DNA from: Dehalococcoidia bacterium
GTDB taxonomy: Bacteria; Chloroflexota; Dehalococcoidia; GIF9; AB-539-J10
DNA length: 41,917 nt
Reading direction: 5' to 3'
Assembly: GCA_009619075.1 (NCBI GenBank)
Contig: WJOY01000009.1
Location: 1 to 41,917 of the forward strand
Shown: piece after piece, positions 9,779 through 19,412 of the stretch
Layout of the letters: each line of letters starts with the position of its first letter
Position numbering within the stretch: the stretch's first letter is position 1
Made by a program: the position numbers and the translations under genes
The notes under the pieces: generated by a model
Databases searched by the model: none
The model's input: the letters and a program-made list of their open reading frames with translations, nothing else
Told to the model about the DNA's origin: nothing

Positions 9779-9935
9779 TCCCTTGGATAAGTGTATGCTT
9801 AAAGAGCACCACAAACTAAAGAAGTAGATCTAGCCTTGGAATTTTGAGATAACCACAAATAATGTCTAGCTTTGTTTTCTTGTCATGTCATACAGTCCAA
9901 TAGATATCTCACGCATTATTCCGGGTTAACGATTT

Positions 9936-9964
9936 TTGACTCCACTTCATATATGAATTACAAT
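9936..9964 (+). promoter_or_regulatory. Promoter TTGACT-17bp-TACAAT with palindromic operator TTCATATATGAA in the spacer
   Basis: -35 9936-9941; palindrome 9946-9957; -10 9959-9964; further TTCATAT copies at 9964 and 9980. Confidence 0.7.
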
Positions 9965-9984
9965 TCATATAAACAAGGGTTCAT

Positions 9985-10344
9985 ATGACGGCAGAGGAGA
10001 ATCAAGCAAGATTTTTAAGGTGTATTGGGGAGCCTACGCGACTCCAAATACTTAAGCTGCTGACTAAGGGTGAGAGATGTGTTGGTGAACTCGCCAGGGT
10101 TCTGAATAAAGAACAATCCCTCATTTCCCACCACCTCAAAGCCCTTAAGGAGTGCAACATCGTGAAGGATAGACAAGAGACTCAGAAGGTTTACTATGAG
10201 ATCACGAACGATAGGTTAGCCAAGTTAATTATTGATAGCGAAGTCCTGATGAAAGAGCTATCGCTGTGTAAGTGTCAGGAGATGAATTATGGAAGAGAAG
10301 AAAATCAAGGAAGTGGTGAAGAGGAGATACGCTCAGATAGCTAA
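9985..10344 (+). CDS. arsR: ArsR-family repressor
   Basis: RFLRCIGEPTRLQILKLLTKGERCVGELARVLNKEQSLISHHLKAL. Confidence 0.92.
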   Translation: MTAEENQARFLRCIGEPTRLQILKLLTKGERCVGELARVLNKEQSLISHHLKALKECNIVKDRQETQKVYYEITNDRLAKLIIDSEVLMKELSLCKCQEMNYGREENQGSGEEEIRSDS

Positions 10345-11056
10345 GCAAGACCAACAGATCTGTTGCCCAAGTTGTGCTTGCGGAGCCAGCCCCCTGTCCC
10401 AAGCTGAGGCTATCGGATACTTGAGAGAGGATTTGGAACATATTCCAGAAGAGGCAGTTATAGGTTTGGGTTGTAGTAATCCCACCACTATAGCAGCCCT
10501 GAAACCGGGCGAGGTAGTCCTGGATTTAGGGTCGGGGGCAGGGGTAGATGTATTCTTGGCAGCTAATAAGGTTGTCCCCACCGGCAGGGTTATCGGAGTT
10601 GATATGACGCAGGAAATGGTAGACAAGTCAAAAGACATCGCCAGGAGTTATGGCTACTATAATGTAGAGTTCCGCCTCGGGGAAATTGAGAAACTTCCCA
10701 TCGAGGATGAATCTGTGGATGTCGTTATCAGTAACTGCGTTATCAATCTATCACCAGATAAATCTAAAGTCTTCAGGGAGGCTTACCGGGCTCTGAAGCC
10801 CGGGGGAAGACTCATAGTCTCTGATATAGTTTCTGGGAGAGAACTCCCCGATGAGATAAAGAATGACCCTGATGCCTGGACAGGATGTATCGCCGGGGCT
10901 TTAGAGCAGCAGGAATACTTGGGCGAGGTAAAAAAAGCCGGCTTCGAGGATGTGATGGTGGTGTCCAGCAGAGAATTCTATATAGAGAGCAAGGGAAACG
11001 GAGCTATAGAAAAGCTTCTGAGCATTACTGTGAAGGCATGTAAGTTGAGAAAATGA
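10289..11056 (+). CDS. arsM: Arsenite S-adenosylmethionine methyltransferase
   Basis: VVKRRYAQIA…CCPSC; VVLDLGSGAGVDVFLAA; SNCVINLSPDK. Confidence 0.94.
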   Translation: MEEKKIKEVVKRRYAQIAKQDQQICCPSCACGASPLSQAEAIGYLREDLEHIPEEAVIGLGCSNPTTIAALKPGEVVLDLGSGAGVDVFLAANKVVPTGRVIGVDMTQEMVDKSKDIARSYGYYNVEFRLGEIEKLPIEDESVDVVISNCVINLSPDKSKVFREAYRALKPGGRLIVSDIVSGRELPDEIKNDPDAWTGCIAGALEQQEYLGEVKKAGFEDVMVVSSREFYIESKGNGAIEKLLSITVKACKLRK

Positions 11057-12156
11057 GGCGCAATATGGCCCAAGAAAGGGAGAGAAGGCTTGGAGTTTGG
11101 GAGAAATACTTGAGCCTGTGGGTAGCACTTTGTATTGGTGCCGGGATAGGGATAGGAAAGGTTTTCCCTCAAATCTCCGATATATTAGGTGGGCTAACTG
11201 TTGCCAACGTCTCTATCCCGGTTGCTGTCTGCCTGTTCCTGATGATCTATCCCATAATGGTACAGATAGATTTCAGCCAGGTGGCAAAGGCAGTCAGAAC
11301 CCCAAAGCCAATAATCACCACTCTTGTTGCCAATTGGGCCATAAAACCCTTTACCATGGCTTTCTTCGCCTGGCTGTTCATGGGCATAGTCTTCAAGGAT
11401 TTCTTATCTCCTGAAGTGGCCCAAGAATACCGAGCCGGGATGATTCTTCTTGGAGTTGCCCCCTGCACTGCTATGGTTTTGATGTGGAGCTATCTGGCAA
11501 AAGGGGATATGGGGCATACGCTGGTAATGACTGCCATAAACTCGCTCTCAATGGTGCTCCTCTATGCCCCGCTGGCCCAGTTTCTCCTGGGAATTTCGGG
11601 AATTGTCATACCCTGGAAAACGATAGCCTTTTCCGTGGCAGTCTATATTTGTCTCCCCCTCTTATGTGGCTACTTCACCAGAACTCAGACGATTAAAAGA
11701 AGAGGTATAGTATGGTTTGAAACAAAACTCGTTCCTCCCCTGCGGACCGTGTCGATAACCGCCCTCCTCATCACCCTGGTGATCCTATTCAGTCTGCAGG
11801 GAAACATAATCACGGAACTTCCGGCAGCCGTGGGTATGATTGCCGTCGGGATATTCTTAAATATCCTTTTTGTCTTTGCCCTCACCTACCTCATCTCTAA
11901 ACCTATTCGCCTCTCCTACGAGGATGCGGCACCAACAGCAATAATCGCTGGAAGCAATCACTTTGAGGTAGCCGTTGCCGTAGCAACGACCGTATTTGGC
12001 CTCTCTTCAGGAGCAGCGCTGGCTACAGTTGTTGGCGTTCTCACGGAAGTCCCCTTTATGCTCTTTTTGGTATGGCTCTGTAGGAAAACAAGGGGGTTCT
12101 TTTACCAACCACAGCTTCAATACGCCGATGGTGACAGCGAGGGAGCAAGTAATTGA
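11053..12156 (+). CDS. acr3: ACR3-family arsenite efflux permease
   Basis: GVAPCTAMVLMWSYLAKGD and IAGSNHFEVAVAVA motifs. Confidence 0.95.
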   Translation: MRRNMAQERERRLGVWEKYLSLWVALCIGAGIGIGKVFPQISDILGGLTVANVSIPVAVCLFLMIYPIMVQIDFSQVAKAVRTPKPIITTLVANWAIKPFTMAFFAWLFMGIVFKDFLSPEVAQEYRAGMILLGVAPCTAMVLMWSYLAKGDMGHTLVMTAINSLSMVLLYAPLAQFLLGISGIVIPWKTIAFSVAVYICLPLLCGYFTRTQTIKRRGIVWFETKLVPPLRTVSITALLITLVILFSLQGNIITELPAAVGMIAVGIFLNILFVFALTYLISKPIRLSYEDAAPTAIIAGSNHFEVAVAVATTVFGLSSGAALATVVGVLTEVPFMLFLVWLCRKTRGFFYQPQLQYADGDSEGASN

Positions 12157-13160
12157 TAGCCCAGTTTTTCATTGTATTTAAGGATTACCTTATCGAGGTA
12201 TTGCCCTTCCTGGCCATAGGGTTTTTCCTCAGTGGCTTGATCCACGAATTTGTTCCCACGGGGTTGGTAGAAAGACACCTCGGCGGGCAGGGAATAAAGC
12301 CTCTTCTCTATTCCACCCTCGCCGGGACAGTCCTTCCCATTTGCTGCTTTGGCTCTCTTCCGGTGGCGGTGAGCCTACATCAGAAGGGGGCGAGGTTAGG
12401 CCCAGTTTTAGCCTTCCTGGTGGCAACACCGGCTACCTCTGTAAGCGCTCTCTTGGTTTGCTATGCCTTGCTGGGGATAAAGTTCACCGTGTTTATATTC
12501 TTTGCCGTGATTTTGATGGGGTTAGTTATGGGTGCTATTGGCAACCTTATCAAGTTTGAGTCCAAGGGTTTGGCAAACCCCCTTCAGAAAGCAGAGATTG
12601 CTACAGATCCCGTTTGTGGCATGAGCGTGGATACAGAAAAAGGATTAACAAGTGAGTATGAAGGCAAGAGCTATTACTTTTGCTCTCCCCGTTGCCAGGC
12701 GACCTTTGAGAAGGAAGCGCAGAAATACGCCGGCGAGCATGCGAAGGGTGCCAAGGAAAGATTGATCTCTGTTTTCAGGTATGCCTTTGTGGATATGGTG
12801 AAGGAGATCGGCCCTGAGCTGCTTCTTGGTCTGGCCCTGGCAGCTCTGGTGGCAGCGATTACACCTATAGGGAAATTTGTGGGAAGCTATCTCAGCGGCG
12901 GATTAGGGTATCTGTTCAGCCTTGTTTTTGGACTTTTGATGTATATCTGCTCCACCGCCAGCGTTCCCTTGGTTCATGCATTCGTTTCGCAGGGTATGAA
13001 CATCGGCGCCGGGATGGTGCTGCTCTTAGTAGGTCCGATTACCAGTTGGGGAACTATCCTTGTTCTGAGAAAAGAATTCGGCGGCAAGACCCTGCTTGCT
13101 TATTTAATGGTCATTGCTATAATGGCTTTGGTTTTGGGCTGGTGCTTTTCGATGATATAA
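12153..13160 (+). CDS. ArsP/SO_0444-type permease with an internal YHS domain
   Basis: LPICCFGSLPVAVSLHQKGARLGPVLAFLVATPATS; internal DPVCGMSVDTEKGLTSEYEGKSYYFCSPRCQATFEK; TTG start overlaps upstream stop. Confidence 0.88.
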   Translation: MIAQFFIVFKDYLIEVLPFLAIGFFLSGLIHEFVPTGLVERHLGGQGIKPLLYSTLAGTVLPICCFGSLPVAVSLHQKGARLGPVLAFLVATPATSVSALLVCYALLGIKFTVFIFFAVILMGLVMGAIGNLIKFESKGLANPLQKAEIATDPVCGMSVDTEKGLTSEYEGKSYYFCSPRCQATFEKEAQKYAGEHAKGAKERLISVFRYAFVDMVKEIGPELLLGLALAALVAAITPIGKFVGSYLSGGLGYLFSLVFGLLMYICSTASVPLVHAFVSQGMNIGAGMVLLLVGPITSWGTILVLRKEFGGKTLLAYLMVIAIMALVLGWCFSMI

Positions 13161-13182
13161 ATTCTAAATAAAAGGAGGAAGT

Positions 13183-13731
13183 ATGAAAGTAAAGGCAGAA
13201 AACTTTTACCAAATCCTGTCACCCAGATGGACAGCTCTCATCTCGACTATAGACAAAGAGGGCAAACCAAATGCCGCACCATTTAGTTTTGTTACCCCCG
13301 TCTCTTCTAACCCACCTTTGGTGCTTTTTGCCGCAGCACCACAGCGACATACTTTAGCTAATGTGAGGGAAACCCATGAATTTGTGCTAAACATTGTGCC
13401 GGAGCAACTTTTGGATAATCTTTGGATTTGCTCCAAGGCATTTCCAAAGGGAGTGAATGAAATAATTGAGTCCGGCCTTAGCGAAAGAAAGTCCAGGATG
13501 GTTAAGGCACCCGGCATCAAGGAGTGCCTTGCTTGGATTGAATGCCAACTTGAGTTTGAGAGGGAGGCAGGAGATCACGTCCTTGTAGTGGGAAAGGTAA
13601 TCAATGTAGAGTGCCAAAATGAATTTCTCAAGCAAGGAGAGTTCGATGTTTCCCGGGTGAAGCCAGTGATGCATATTAATGGCAGGAGATTTGCCGTTGC
13701 CGAAAGAACAACACAGCCCAAAGTGCAATAA
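13183..13731 (+). CDS. Flavin reductase-like domain protein
   Basis: LISTIDKEGKPNAAPFSFVTPVSSNPPLVLFA. Confidence 0.9.
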   Translation: MKVKAENFYQILSPRWTALISTIDKEGKPNAAPFSFVTPVSSNPPLVLFAAAPQRHTLANVRETHEFVLNIVPEQLLDNLWICSKAFPKGVNEIIESGLSERKSRMVKAPGIKECLAWIECQLEFEREAGDHVLVVGKVINVECQNEFLKQGEFDVSRVKPVMHINGRRFAVAERTTQPKVQ

Positions 13732-13759
13732 TACTGCTATCGCTTTAAGGCAAAAGCTA

Positions 13760-14080
13760 ATGGAGGCAGGTAAGATAATCATTCTTATAACCACCGGTAG
13801 CGAGGAAGAAGCTCACAGGATAGCTGACCAGCTACTTAATCAAAGGAAGGCTGCCTGTGTAAATATTGTGCCTAAGGTAGACTCACTCTTCTGGTGGCAA
13901 GGCAAGCTCGATTCAGCCCAAGAAAGCCTTATAGTCATCAAAACCAAAGCATCCAAGCTCAAGGAAATCACTGAATTGGTTAAAAGGGTTCACAGCTACG
14001 AAGTCCCTGAGGTAATCGCTCTACCTATCGTTGGCGGCAACGAAGATTATCTCAAATGGCTTGATACTACCCTAGAATGA
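13760..14080 (+). CDS. cutA: CutA divalent-cation tolerance protein
   Basis: ARRIAD-like AHRIADQLLNQRKAACVNIVPKVDSLFWWQGKL…VPEVIALPI; start revised from 13679. Confidence 0.93.
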   Translation: MEAGKIIILITTGSEEEAHRIADQLLNQRKAACVNIVPKVDSLFWWQGKLDSAQESLIVIKTKASKLKEITELVKRVHSYEVPEVIALPIVGGNEDYLKWLDTTLE

Positions 14081-14172
14081 TAAAGATACCAAAAATTGGC
14101 TATCAAATAGATCATCATCATGTCTGGAAAATTAGGTCGTAGAAAGAGTATACTAAACGAGTAGTCAGCAAT

Positions 14173-14220
14173 GTAGTGCGAGGCTTTAGCCTCGTGCACG
14201 ACCCTAAAGGGTCGCACTAC
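14173..14220. repeat. 48-bp palindromic element with nested double hairpin
   Basis: GTAGTGCG…CGCACTAC enclosing CGAGGCtttaGCCTCG and CGACCCtaaaGGGTCG. Confidence 0.88.
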
Positions 14221-14247
14221 GAAGCTGGTGGCTAATAGCTAAGAATA

Positions 14248-15027
14248 ATGGATGAGGTCATTATTTCCAAGGCCATAGTTGAGAGCTATATAAAAGACCT
14301 GCTTGAGGCAATGGAACTCGATGTTGCTATAGTGGGTGCTGGCCCAGCAGGAATGACTGCCGCTTACTACCTGGCAAAGGAAAAGGTTAAAATAGCCATA
14401 TTTGAGAGGAAGTTAAGTGTTGGCGGAGGTGTATGGGGAGGTGGCATGATGTTCAACAAAATTGTAGTCCAACCTGAGGGTAAAGAAATCTTAGATGAAT
14501 TTGGCATTACCGCCACCGAATACCAGAAGGGCTATTATGTCGCCAATGCTGTAGAAGTGGCCTCAACCCTTTGTTCTCTAGCTGTAAAAGCTGGAGCCAG
14601 GATATTTAATCTAATCAGCGTTGTGGATGTAGTCATCAGAGAAGCTGACAGAGTTAGCGGCCTGGTGTTAAACTGGAGCCCTGTTTCCATGGCGAACTTG
14701 CATATTGACCCTTTAGCCATAAGGTCGAAACTGGTGATAGATGCTACCGGGCATGACTGTGAGATTTGTCACCTGGTCACTGAGAAAGTAGGCGGGAAGC
14801 TGAGGACAACAACCGGAAAGATAATTGGAGAAAAATCAATGTGGGCTGAGGTAGGCGAGAGGCAGGTTGTAGAAAACACCAAGGAGGTTTACCCTGGATT
14901 GATAGCCACCGGTATGGCCGCCACTGCCGTCTTTGGCTCCCCAAGGATGGGGCCAATATTTGGTGGTATGCTGCTATCAGGCAAAAAGGCAGCTAAATTA
15001 GCTATAGAGTTGCTCAAAAAAGGCTAG
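14248..15027 (+). CDS. thi4: Thi4-type ADP-thiazole synthase, predicted sulfide-dependent type
   Basis: [30 protein letters not shown], His in NLHIDPL at the position of the sacrificial Cys. Confidence 0.93.
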   Translation: MDEVIISKAIVESYIKDLLEAMELDVAIVGAGPAGMTAAYYLAKEKVKIAIFERKLSVGGGVWGGGMMFNKIVVQPEGKEILDEFGITATEYQKGYYVANAVEVASTLCSLAVKAGARIFNLISVVDVVIREADRVSGLVLNWSPVSMANLHIDPLAIRSKLVIDATGHDCEICHLVTEKVGGKLRTTTGKIIGEKSMWAEVGERQVVENTKEVYPGLIATGMAATAVFGSPRMGPIFGGMLLSGKKAAKLAIELLKKG

Positions 15028-15174
15028 AATTATTATGTCAAGAAGATTTTAATTGTCCCCCTGAACCAAAGCTCTGAGCAAAGCGAAGAGGCTAGTGAAG
15101 GGTCTCTAGATTCTTCCCCTTCACTTTGTTCAGGGTCAGAATGACAAGCGGAGTTGCTAGAATTATTATGTCAA
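15023..15174. mobile_element. Small palindromic dispersed repeat flanked by 19-bp direct repeats
   Basis: GCTAGAATTATTATGTCAA at 15023-15041 and 15156-15174; internal CCCTGAAC(C)AAAG/CTTTGTTCAGGG and GTGAAGGG/CCCCTTCAC inverted repeats. Confidence 0.75.
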
Positions 15175-16376
15175 AAACAATCGCTGAAATTAACCAGAAA
15201 ATTAAAAGGGGCAAGGCAGTGGTGGTCACTGCCGAAGAGGTGATTGACATCACCAGGGAAAAAGGTGGCAGACAGGCAGCAGAGGAAATTGATGTCGTCA
15301 CCACTGGCACTTTCAGCCCCATGTGCTCTTCAGGTGTCTTTCTCAATATCGGCCACTCCAAACCCAGAATAAAACTCGGCGGTGGCAAGGTTTACCTTAA
15401 TGATGTTCCAGTCTACACCGGGTTAGCTGCAGTGGATGTCTTTCTCGGAGCAACTGCTCTCCCTGACGATGACCCCAGAAACAAATTTTATCCCGGCGAA
15501 TTTAACTACGGCGGTGGACATGTCATTGAGGAACTTGTGGCCGGAAAAGATATCAGGCTAATAGCCACTGCTTATGGCACCGATTGCTATCCCAGGAAAA
15601 AGCTAGAAACATGGATCAATCTCAAAGACATCAATAATGCCATTCTGTTTAATGTCAGAAATGCCTATCAGAATTATGATGTCGGTGTGAACTTGTCAGA
15701 TGAAACGATTTACACTTACATGGGAGTGCTAAAGCCAGAATTGGGCAACGCCAATTATTGTACCTCAGGAGAGCTTTCCCCCTTGCTCAAGGACCCTTAT
15801 TACAAAACTATAGGCATAGGAACTAGGGTATTTCTTGGTGGCGACATTGGCTATGTTGCCTGGCATGGCACACAGCATAATCCACACGTTTTGCGCACAG
15901 ACAACGGCACACCTAAAGGGCCTGCTGGAACCTTGGCACTCATCGGTGATCTGAAACAGATGAAACCGGAATGGTTAGTCGGAACAAGCATGCTTGGCTA
16001 CGGCTGTACGCTAACTGTGGGCATAGGCATTCCCATACCCATACTATCCGAGGAAATCCTACGCTATACTATGGTAAGCGATGCTGCTATCTTTGCTCCC
16101 ATTGTGGACTACTCTGAAGCCTATCCACAAAGGAAGCCAGATATTTTAGCAGAGGTTAGCTACGCTGAACTCAAAAGGGGGCATATAACCATTCAAGGAA
16201 AAGATGTGCCCACGGCATCCTTATCCAGCTATCCTAAGGCAATAGAGATTGCCAATATCTTGAAAGGCTGGATAGAAAGAGGAGAATTTTTGCTCACAGA
16301 ACCTGTAGCCCCTCTACCCGGGGCGGAGTCAGGCATAACCTTTAAGCCACTTAAAGAAAGGCCAATAATGGAGTAA
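15168..16376 (+). CDS. COG1900/DUF39 homocysteine biosynthesis protein (L-aspartate semialdehyde sulfurtransferase-type)
   Basis: CSSGVFLNIGHSKPRIKLGGGKVYLNDVPVYTGLAAVDVFLGAT; start set at ATG 15168 inside the second direct repeat. Confidence 0.92.
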   Translation: MSKTIAEINQKIKRGKAVVVTAEEVIDITREKGGRQAAEEIDVVTTGTFSPMCSSGVFLNIGHSKPRIKLGGGKVYLNDVPVYTGLAAVDVFLGATALPDDDPRNKFYPGEFNYGGGHVIEELVAGKDIRLIATAYGTDCYPRKKLETWINLKDINNAILFNVRNAYQNYDVGVNLSDETIYTYMGVLKPELGNANYCTSGELSPLLKDPYYKTIGIGTRVFLGGDIGYVAWHGTQHNPHVLRTDNGTPKGPAGTLALIGDLKQMKPEWLVGTSMLGYGCTLTVGIGIPIPILSEEILRYTMVSDAAIFAPIVDYSEAYPQRKPDILAEVSYAELKRGHITIQGKDVPTASLSSYPKAIEIANILKGWIERGEFLLTEPVAPLPGAESGITFKPLKERPIME

Positions 16377-16440
16377 GTTTAAGCGAAGGGCTCGGCATGA
16401 CAAGCAAAGTTGCTAAAGAATTTGATAACGGAGTGACAAG

Positions 16441-16851
16441 ATGGATATCTCTAGAAGAATAGTGCTTCATTTTCCTCCCCGTGTGACAGGACAGCCGGTT
16501 GTTTACCATCTGGCCAAAGATTTCGATCTCACATTTAACATTCTTAAAGCCTCGATAACGCCCGGAGAAGAGGGCTTGCTAATCATGGAACTAAGCGGTG
16601 ACCAGAGAAACTATGATAAAGGCATCCAATATCTCAATGAAGTGGGGGTAAAAATCCAGTCCTTAAGCCAAGACGTAGTCCGTGACGAAGCCAGGTGCAC
16701 TCACTGCGGAGCTTGTATCAACCTTTGCCCCACTATCGCTTTCTCTTTAGAACCAAAAACCAGGAGGGTGCTCTTTGACCATAATAAGTGCGTCGTTTGC
16801 GGGTTATGTGTCAAGGCTTGCCCTCCCCGAGCTATGAGACTGTATTTCTGA
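16441..16851 (+). CDS. NIL-domain 4Fe-4S ferredoxin
   Basis: N-terminal NIL-like domain; CTHCGACINLCPTIAF and CVVCGLCVKACPPRAM. Confidence 0.92.
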   Translation: MDISRRIVLHFPPRVTGQPVVYHLAKDFDLTFNILKASITPGEEGLLIMELSGDQRNYDKGIQYLNEVGVKIQSLSQDVVRDEARCTHCGACINLCPTIAFSLEPKTRRVLFDHNKCVVCGLCVKACPPRAMRLYF

Positions 16852-16861
16852 GCCTTTAGCT

Positions 16862-17587
16862 ATGTACCAGCCACAGGCCTATCGCCATTGGATTAAGGAC
16901 AGCGACTTAGTTTCCTTCAATGTAGTAGTAAAGCAGACAGACTTATATATCCGAGCCCGGCGCAACCTCAAGGAGAAAGCTCTTAAATCCGTGTTAAAAC
17001 ACCGTGCCTCTCTTGAGAAATACATCGAGCATCACCCACTTTTTCTAACTACATTGGAACCTTACCAGACTGAGAAAGACGCTCCAGCCATCGTTAAAGA
17101 GATGACCAAGGCATCGCAGTCAGCTGGCGTCGGTCCCATGGCCGCAGTTGCTGGCGCCATTGCTGAAGCCGTAGGCAAAGACTTGCTCCCCTTTTCACCA
17201 GAGATAATTGTGGAAAACGGTGGCGATATCTTTCTAAAGATATTGAAGAAGAGACTAGTGGGAATTTATGCCGGCCAATCACCCTTTACAGGAACAATCG
17301 CCCTGGAAATCAAGCCAGAGGAAACACCTTCAGGTATATGCACTTCCTCGGCAACCATAGGTCACTCCTTGAGCCTGGGCAGTGCCGATGCCGTTATCGC
17401 ACTTTCACCTTCCACTCCTTTAGCCGACGCCATAGCTACTGCTATAGGCAACGTGGTTAAAGACGCAGAAGACATTCCTAAGGCAATCGAGAAGGCTCAA
17501 AGAATAGAGGGACTACACGGCATAGTTATCATCAAGGATGACAAAATAGCAATTTGCGGCAAAGTAAAAATTGTGCCTCTTAGCTAG
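16862..17587 (+). CDS. UPF0280/COG2122 family protein
   Basis: SQSAGVGPMAAVAGAIAEAVG; VENGGDIFLK; CTSSATIGHSLSLGSADAV. Confidence 0.9.
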   Translation: MYQPQAYRHWIKDSDLVSFNVVVKQTDLYIRARRNLKEKALKSVLKHRASLEKYIEHHPLFLTTLEPYQTEKDAPAIVKEMTKASQSAGVGPMAAVAGAIAEAVGKDLLPFSPEIIVENGGDIFLKILKKRLVGIYAGQSPFTGTIALEIKPEETPSGICTSSATIGHSLSLGSADAVIALSPSTPLADAIATAIGNVVKDAEDIPKAIEKAQRIEGLHGIVIIKDDKIAICGKVKIVPLS

Positions 17588-17596
17588 AGTTCTTAT

Positions 17597-18559
17597 TTAA
17601 AACGCACATGCTGAACAAGTCTCCACTGTGAAAACTATGCTCTTGCTAACCATATTGCCATAAGCGTCGGACACTGTTACCGTAACGGTAACTTCAACTG
17701 CCCCATCCGGGGCAGTCCAGGTAATCATAGAGCCCTCCCCGGAAATCTCGCCTCCGTCAATCTTATCTCCACTGGCCAACCACTCATAGCTTAACTCATC
17801 GCCATTAGGATCAAAAGCAACACACTCAATATCGTAGCTTTTACCCTTTAAGACCCTATACACACCTGAGTCTACATCCAAATATTTAGGTTCTTTGGCA
17901 GTGACAACTAGCTCTTTAATAATCGGCGGACGGAGGACTGCTACGCTAATAGTCAGCATTCCTGTGTCTTCACCACCATAGCCATCGCTGACGACAACTG
18001 TGATAGTATAAAGGCCTTCTGCCTCGGGAGCAGTCCAGGTAACTATCGAACCTGTGTCAGAAATATTACCTCCGCTAGCTGACCACTGATAACTTAACTC
18101 ATCATCATCGGGGTCTTCAGCATGACATTCAATACGACAACTGCCTGAAGGAGTCACCCAATCCGCATCGGCTATCAAGCTGATAGTCGGTGGATGATTG
18201 TCCTTCACCTCGATAGTTACAGAACCAGTAGCTTCGCCACCATTGCCATCGGTTACCCTGACCATGATATTATAGATATCTTCAGTCTCGGGGGCAGTCC
18301 AGGCAACAGTAGCTCCATCCCCATTTATATTGCCCTCCCCGGCCGACCACTCATAGCTTAACTCATCACCATCTTCATCCCAAGCGACGCACTCAATTAC
18401 ACAACTGTCCAGGGGACCAATTATGCTCTGCTTGGCTTCGATACTAGTGACGAGCGGCGGGTGGTTAGTTGGGGAGCAACCACCCAGGAAAAAAATAGTA
18501 ATGAGCAAGACAGCAAAAGCAGACATCCATTTATTTAGTTTAAAGAAAGCTAATTCCAT
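17597..18559 (-). CDS. Lipoprotein with three tandem Ig/PKD-like repeats
   Basis: Lipobox FFLGGC; repeats of IEC.A.D.DGDELSYEWSA…VTWTAPE. Confidence 0.85.
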   Translation of the reverse strand: MELAFFKLNKWMSAFAVLLITIFFLGGCSPTNHPPLVTSIEAKQSIIGPLDSCVIECVAWDEDGDELSYEWSAGEGNINGDGATVAWTAPETEDIYNIMVRVTDGNGGEATGSVTIEVKDNHPPTISLIADADWVTPSGSCRIECHAEDPDDDELSYQWSASGGNISDTGSIVTWTAPEAEGLYTITVVVSDGYGGEDTGMLTISVAVLRPPIIKELVVTAKEPKYLDVDSGVYRVLKGKSYDIECVAFDPNGDELSYEWLASGDKIDGGEISGEGSMITWTAPDGAVEVTVTVTVSDAYGNMVSKSIVFTVETCSACAF

Positions 18560-18695
18560 TCCAAACCCTTTTCTTCCTATTAACAAAGCAGAGCTGAGAA
18601 TCCAAAAATCTCCCGGTATGAAACACTAATATAATCAAACCCACGAAATTAGGCAACTCTCGTCCTTGGAGCTAGACTTTGTAAAGGATTCTTAT

Positions 18696-19412
18696 CTATT
18701 CCTCGCTGGGATTTCCCTGATTGTGCTTCTGTTCCTGTGATCCTCCACCGGAGATTTCTCCTGGCTTGTGATGTCGCGCTTCCAATCTTTCTTGGATTCT
18801 TATTCGGGTCTCCTCGCCCACGTTACTGAATTGAAGATTGAGTTCTTCCTGATATTGTTCCATTTTCTGCTTCCCCTGAATTCTCTCAATGGCGTTCTCC
18901 AAATCAAAACTTGAATTTTCAATAGCATTAAGAATCCCCTCCTCTGCCTGCTCTGGCACCTTTTCTAATACGCTGGCTAAAACTTGTTGCTGGCGGAAGT
19001 GGTTTTCTTTTAATTTTTCAATCAATGCCTCGACATCTTTACCTTCTTCTCTTACTCTTTCCATCCTTTGAACAGCTCTTTGAAACTGCTCCTGGAATTT
19101 TTCACAGTGCTTCTCAGCAAGTTGGCATTTCCCTTTGTCGCACAGTTCCTTAATTGCTAAAGCATCCTCATTGGCAAATCTCAACGCCAGCTCAGCCTTT
19201 TTCTGGGAATTAAAAGCGAAAGAAAGCCGGATGGCTCTTCCCCAACCTTTCACAAAGTAAAAGGGTGAATCGGGCAGAATTCCAGGATCAGAAACCTCGC
19301 CAATAGAAACGTCCTCTTCCCCTGCTCCATCTTGCGCCCAAACTGGACTTGCTGGAAATGCCAGCCCGATAATCACAAAACTGGCAAGGATGGCAAAGAA
19401 CTTTTTACTCAT
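18696..19412 (-). CDS. Secreted DUF5667-like protein
   Basis: Signal peptide; DPGILPDSPFYFVKGWGRAIRLSFAFNSQKKAELALRFANED. Confidence 0.8.
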   Translation of the reverse strand: MSKKFFAILASFVIIGLAFPASPVWAQDGAGEEDVSIGEVSDPGILPDSPFYFVKGWGRAIRLSFAFNSQKKAELALRFANEDALAIKELCDKGKCQLAEKHCEKFQEQFQRAVQRMERVREEGKDVEALIEKLKENHFRQQQVLASVLEKVPEQAEEGILNAIENSSFDLENAIERIQGKQKMEQYQEELNLQFSNVGEETRIRIQERLEARHHKPGEISGGGSQEQKHNQGNPSEE

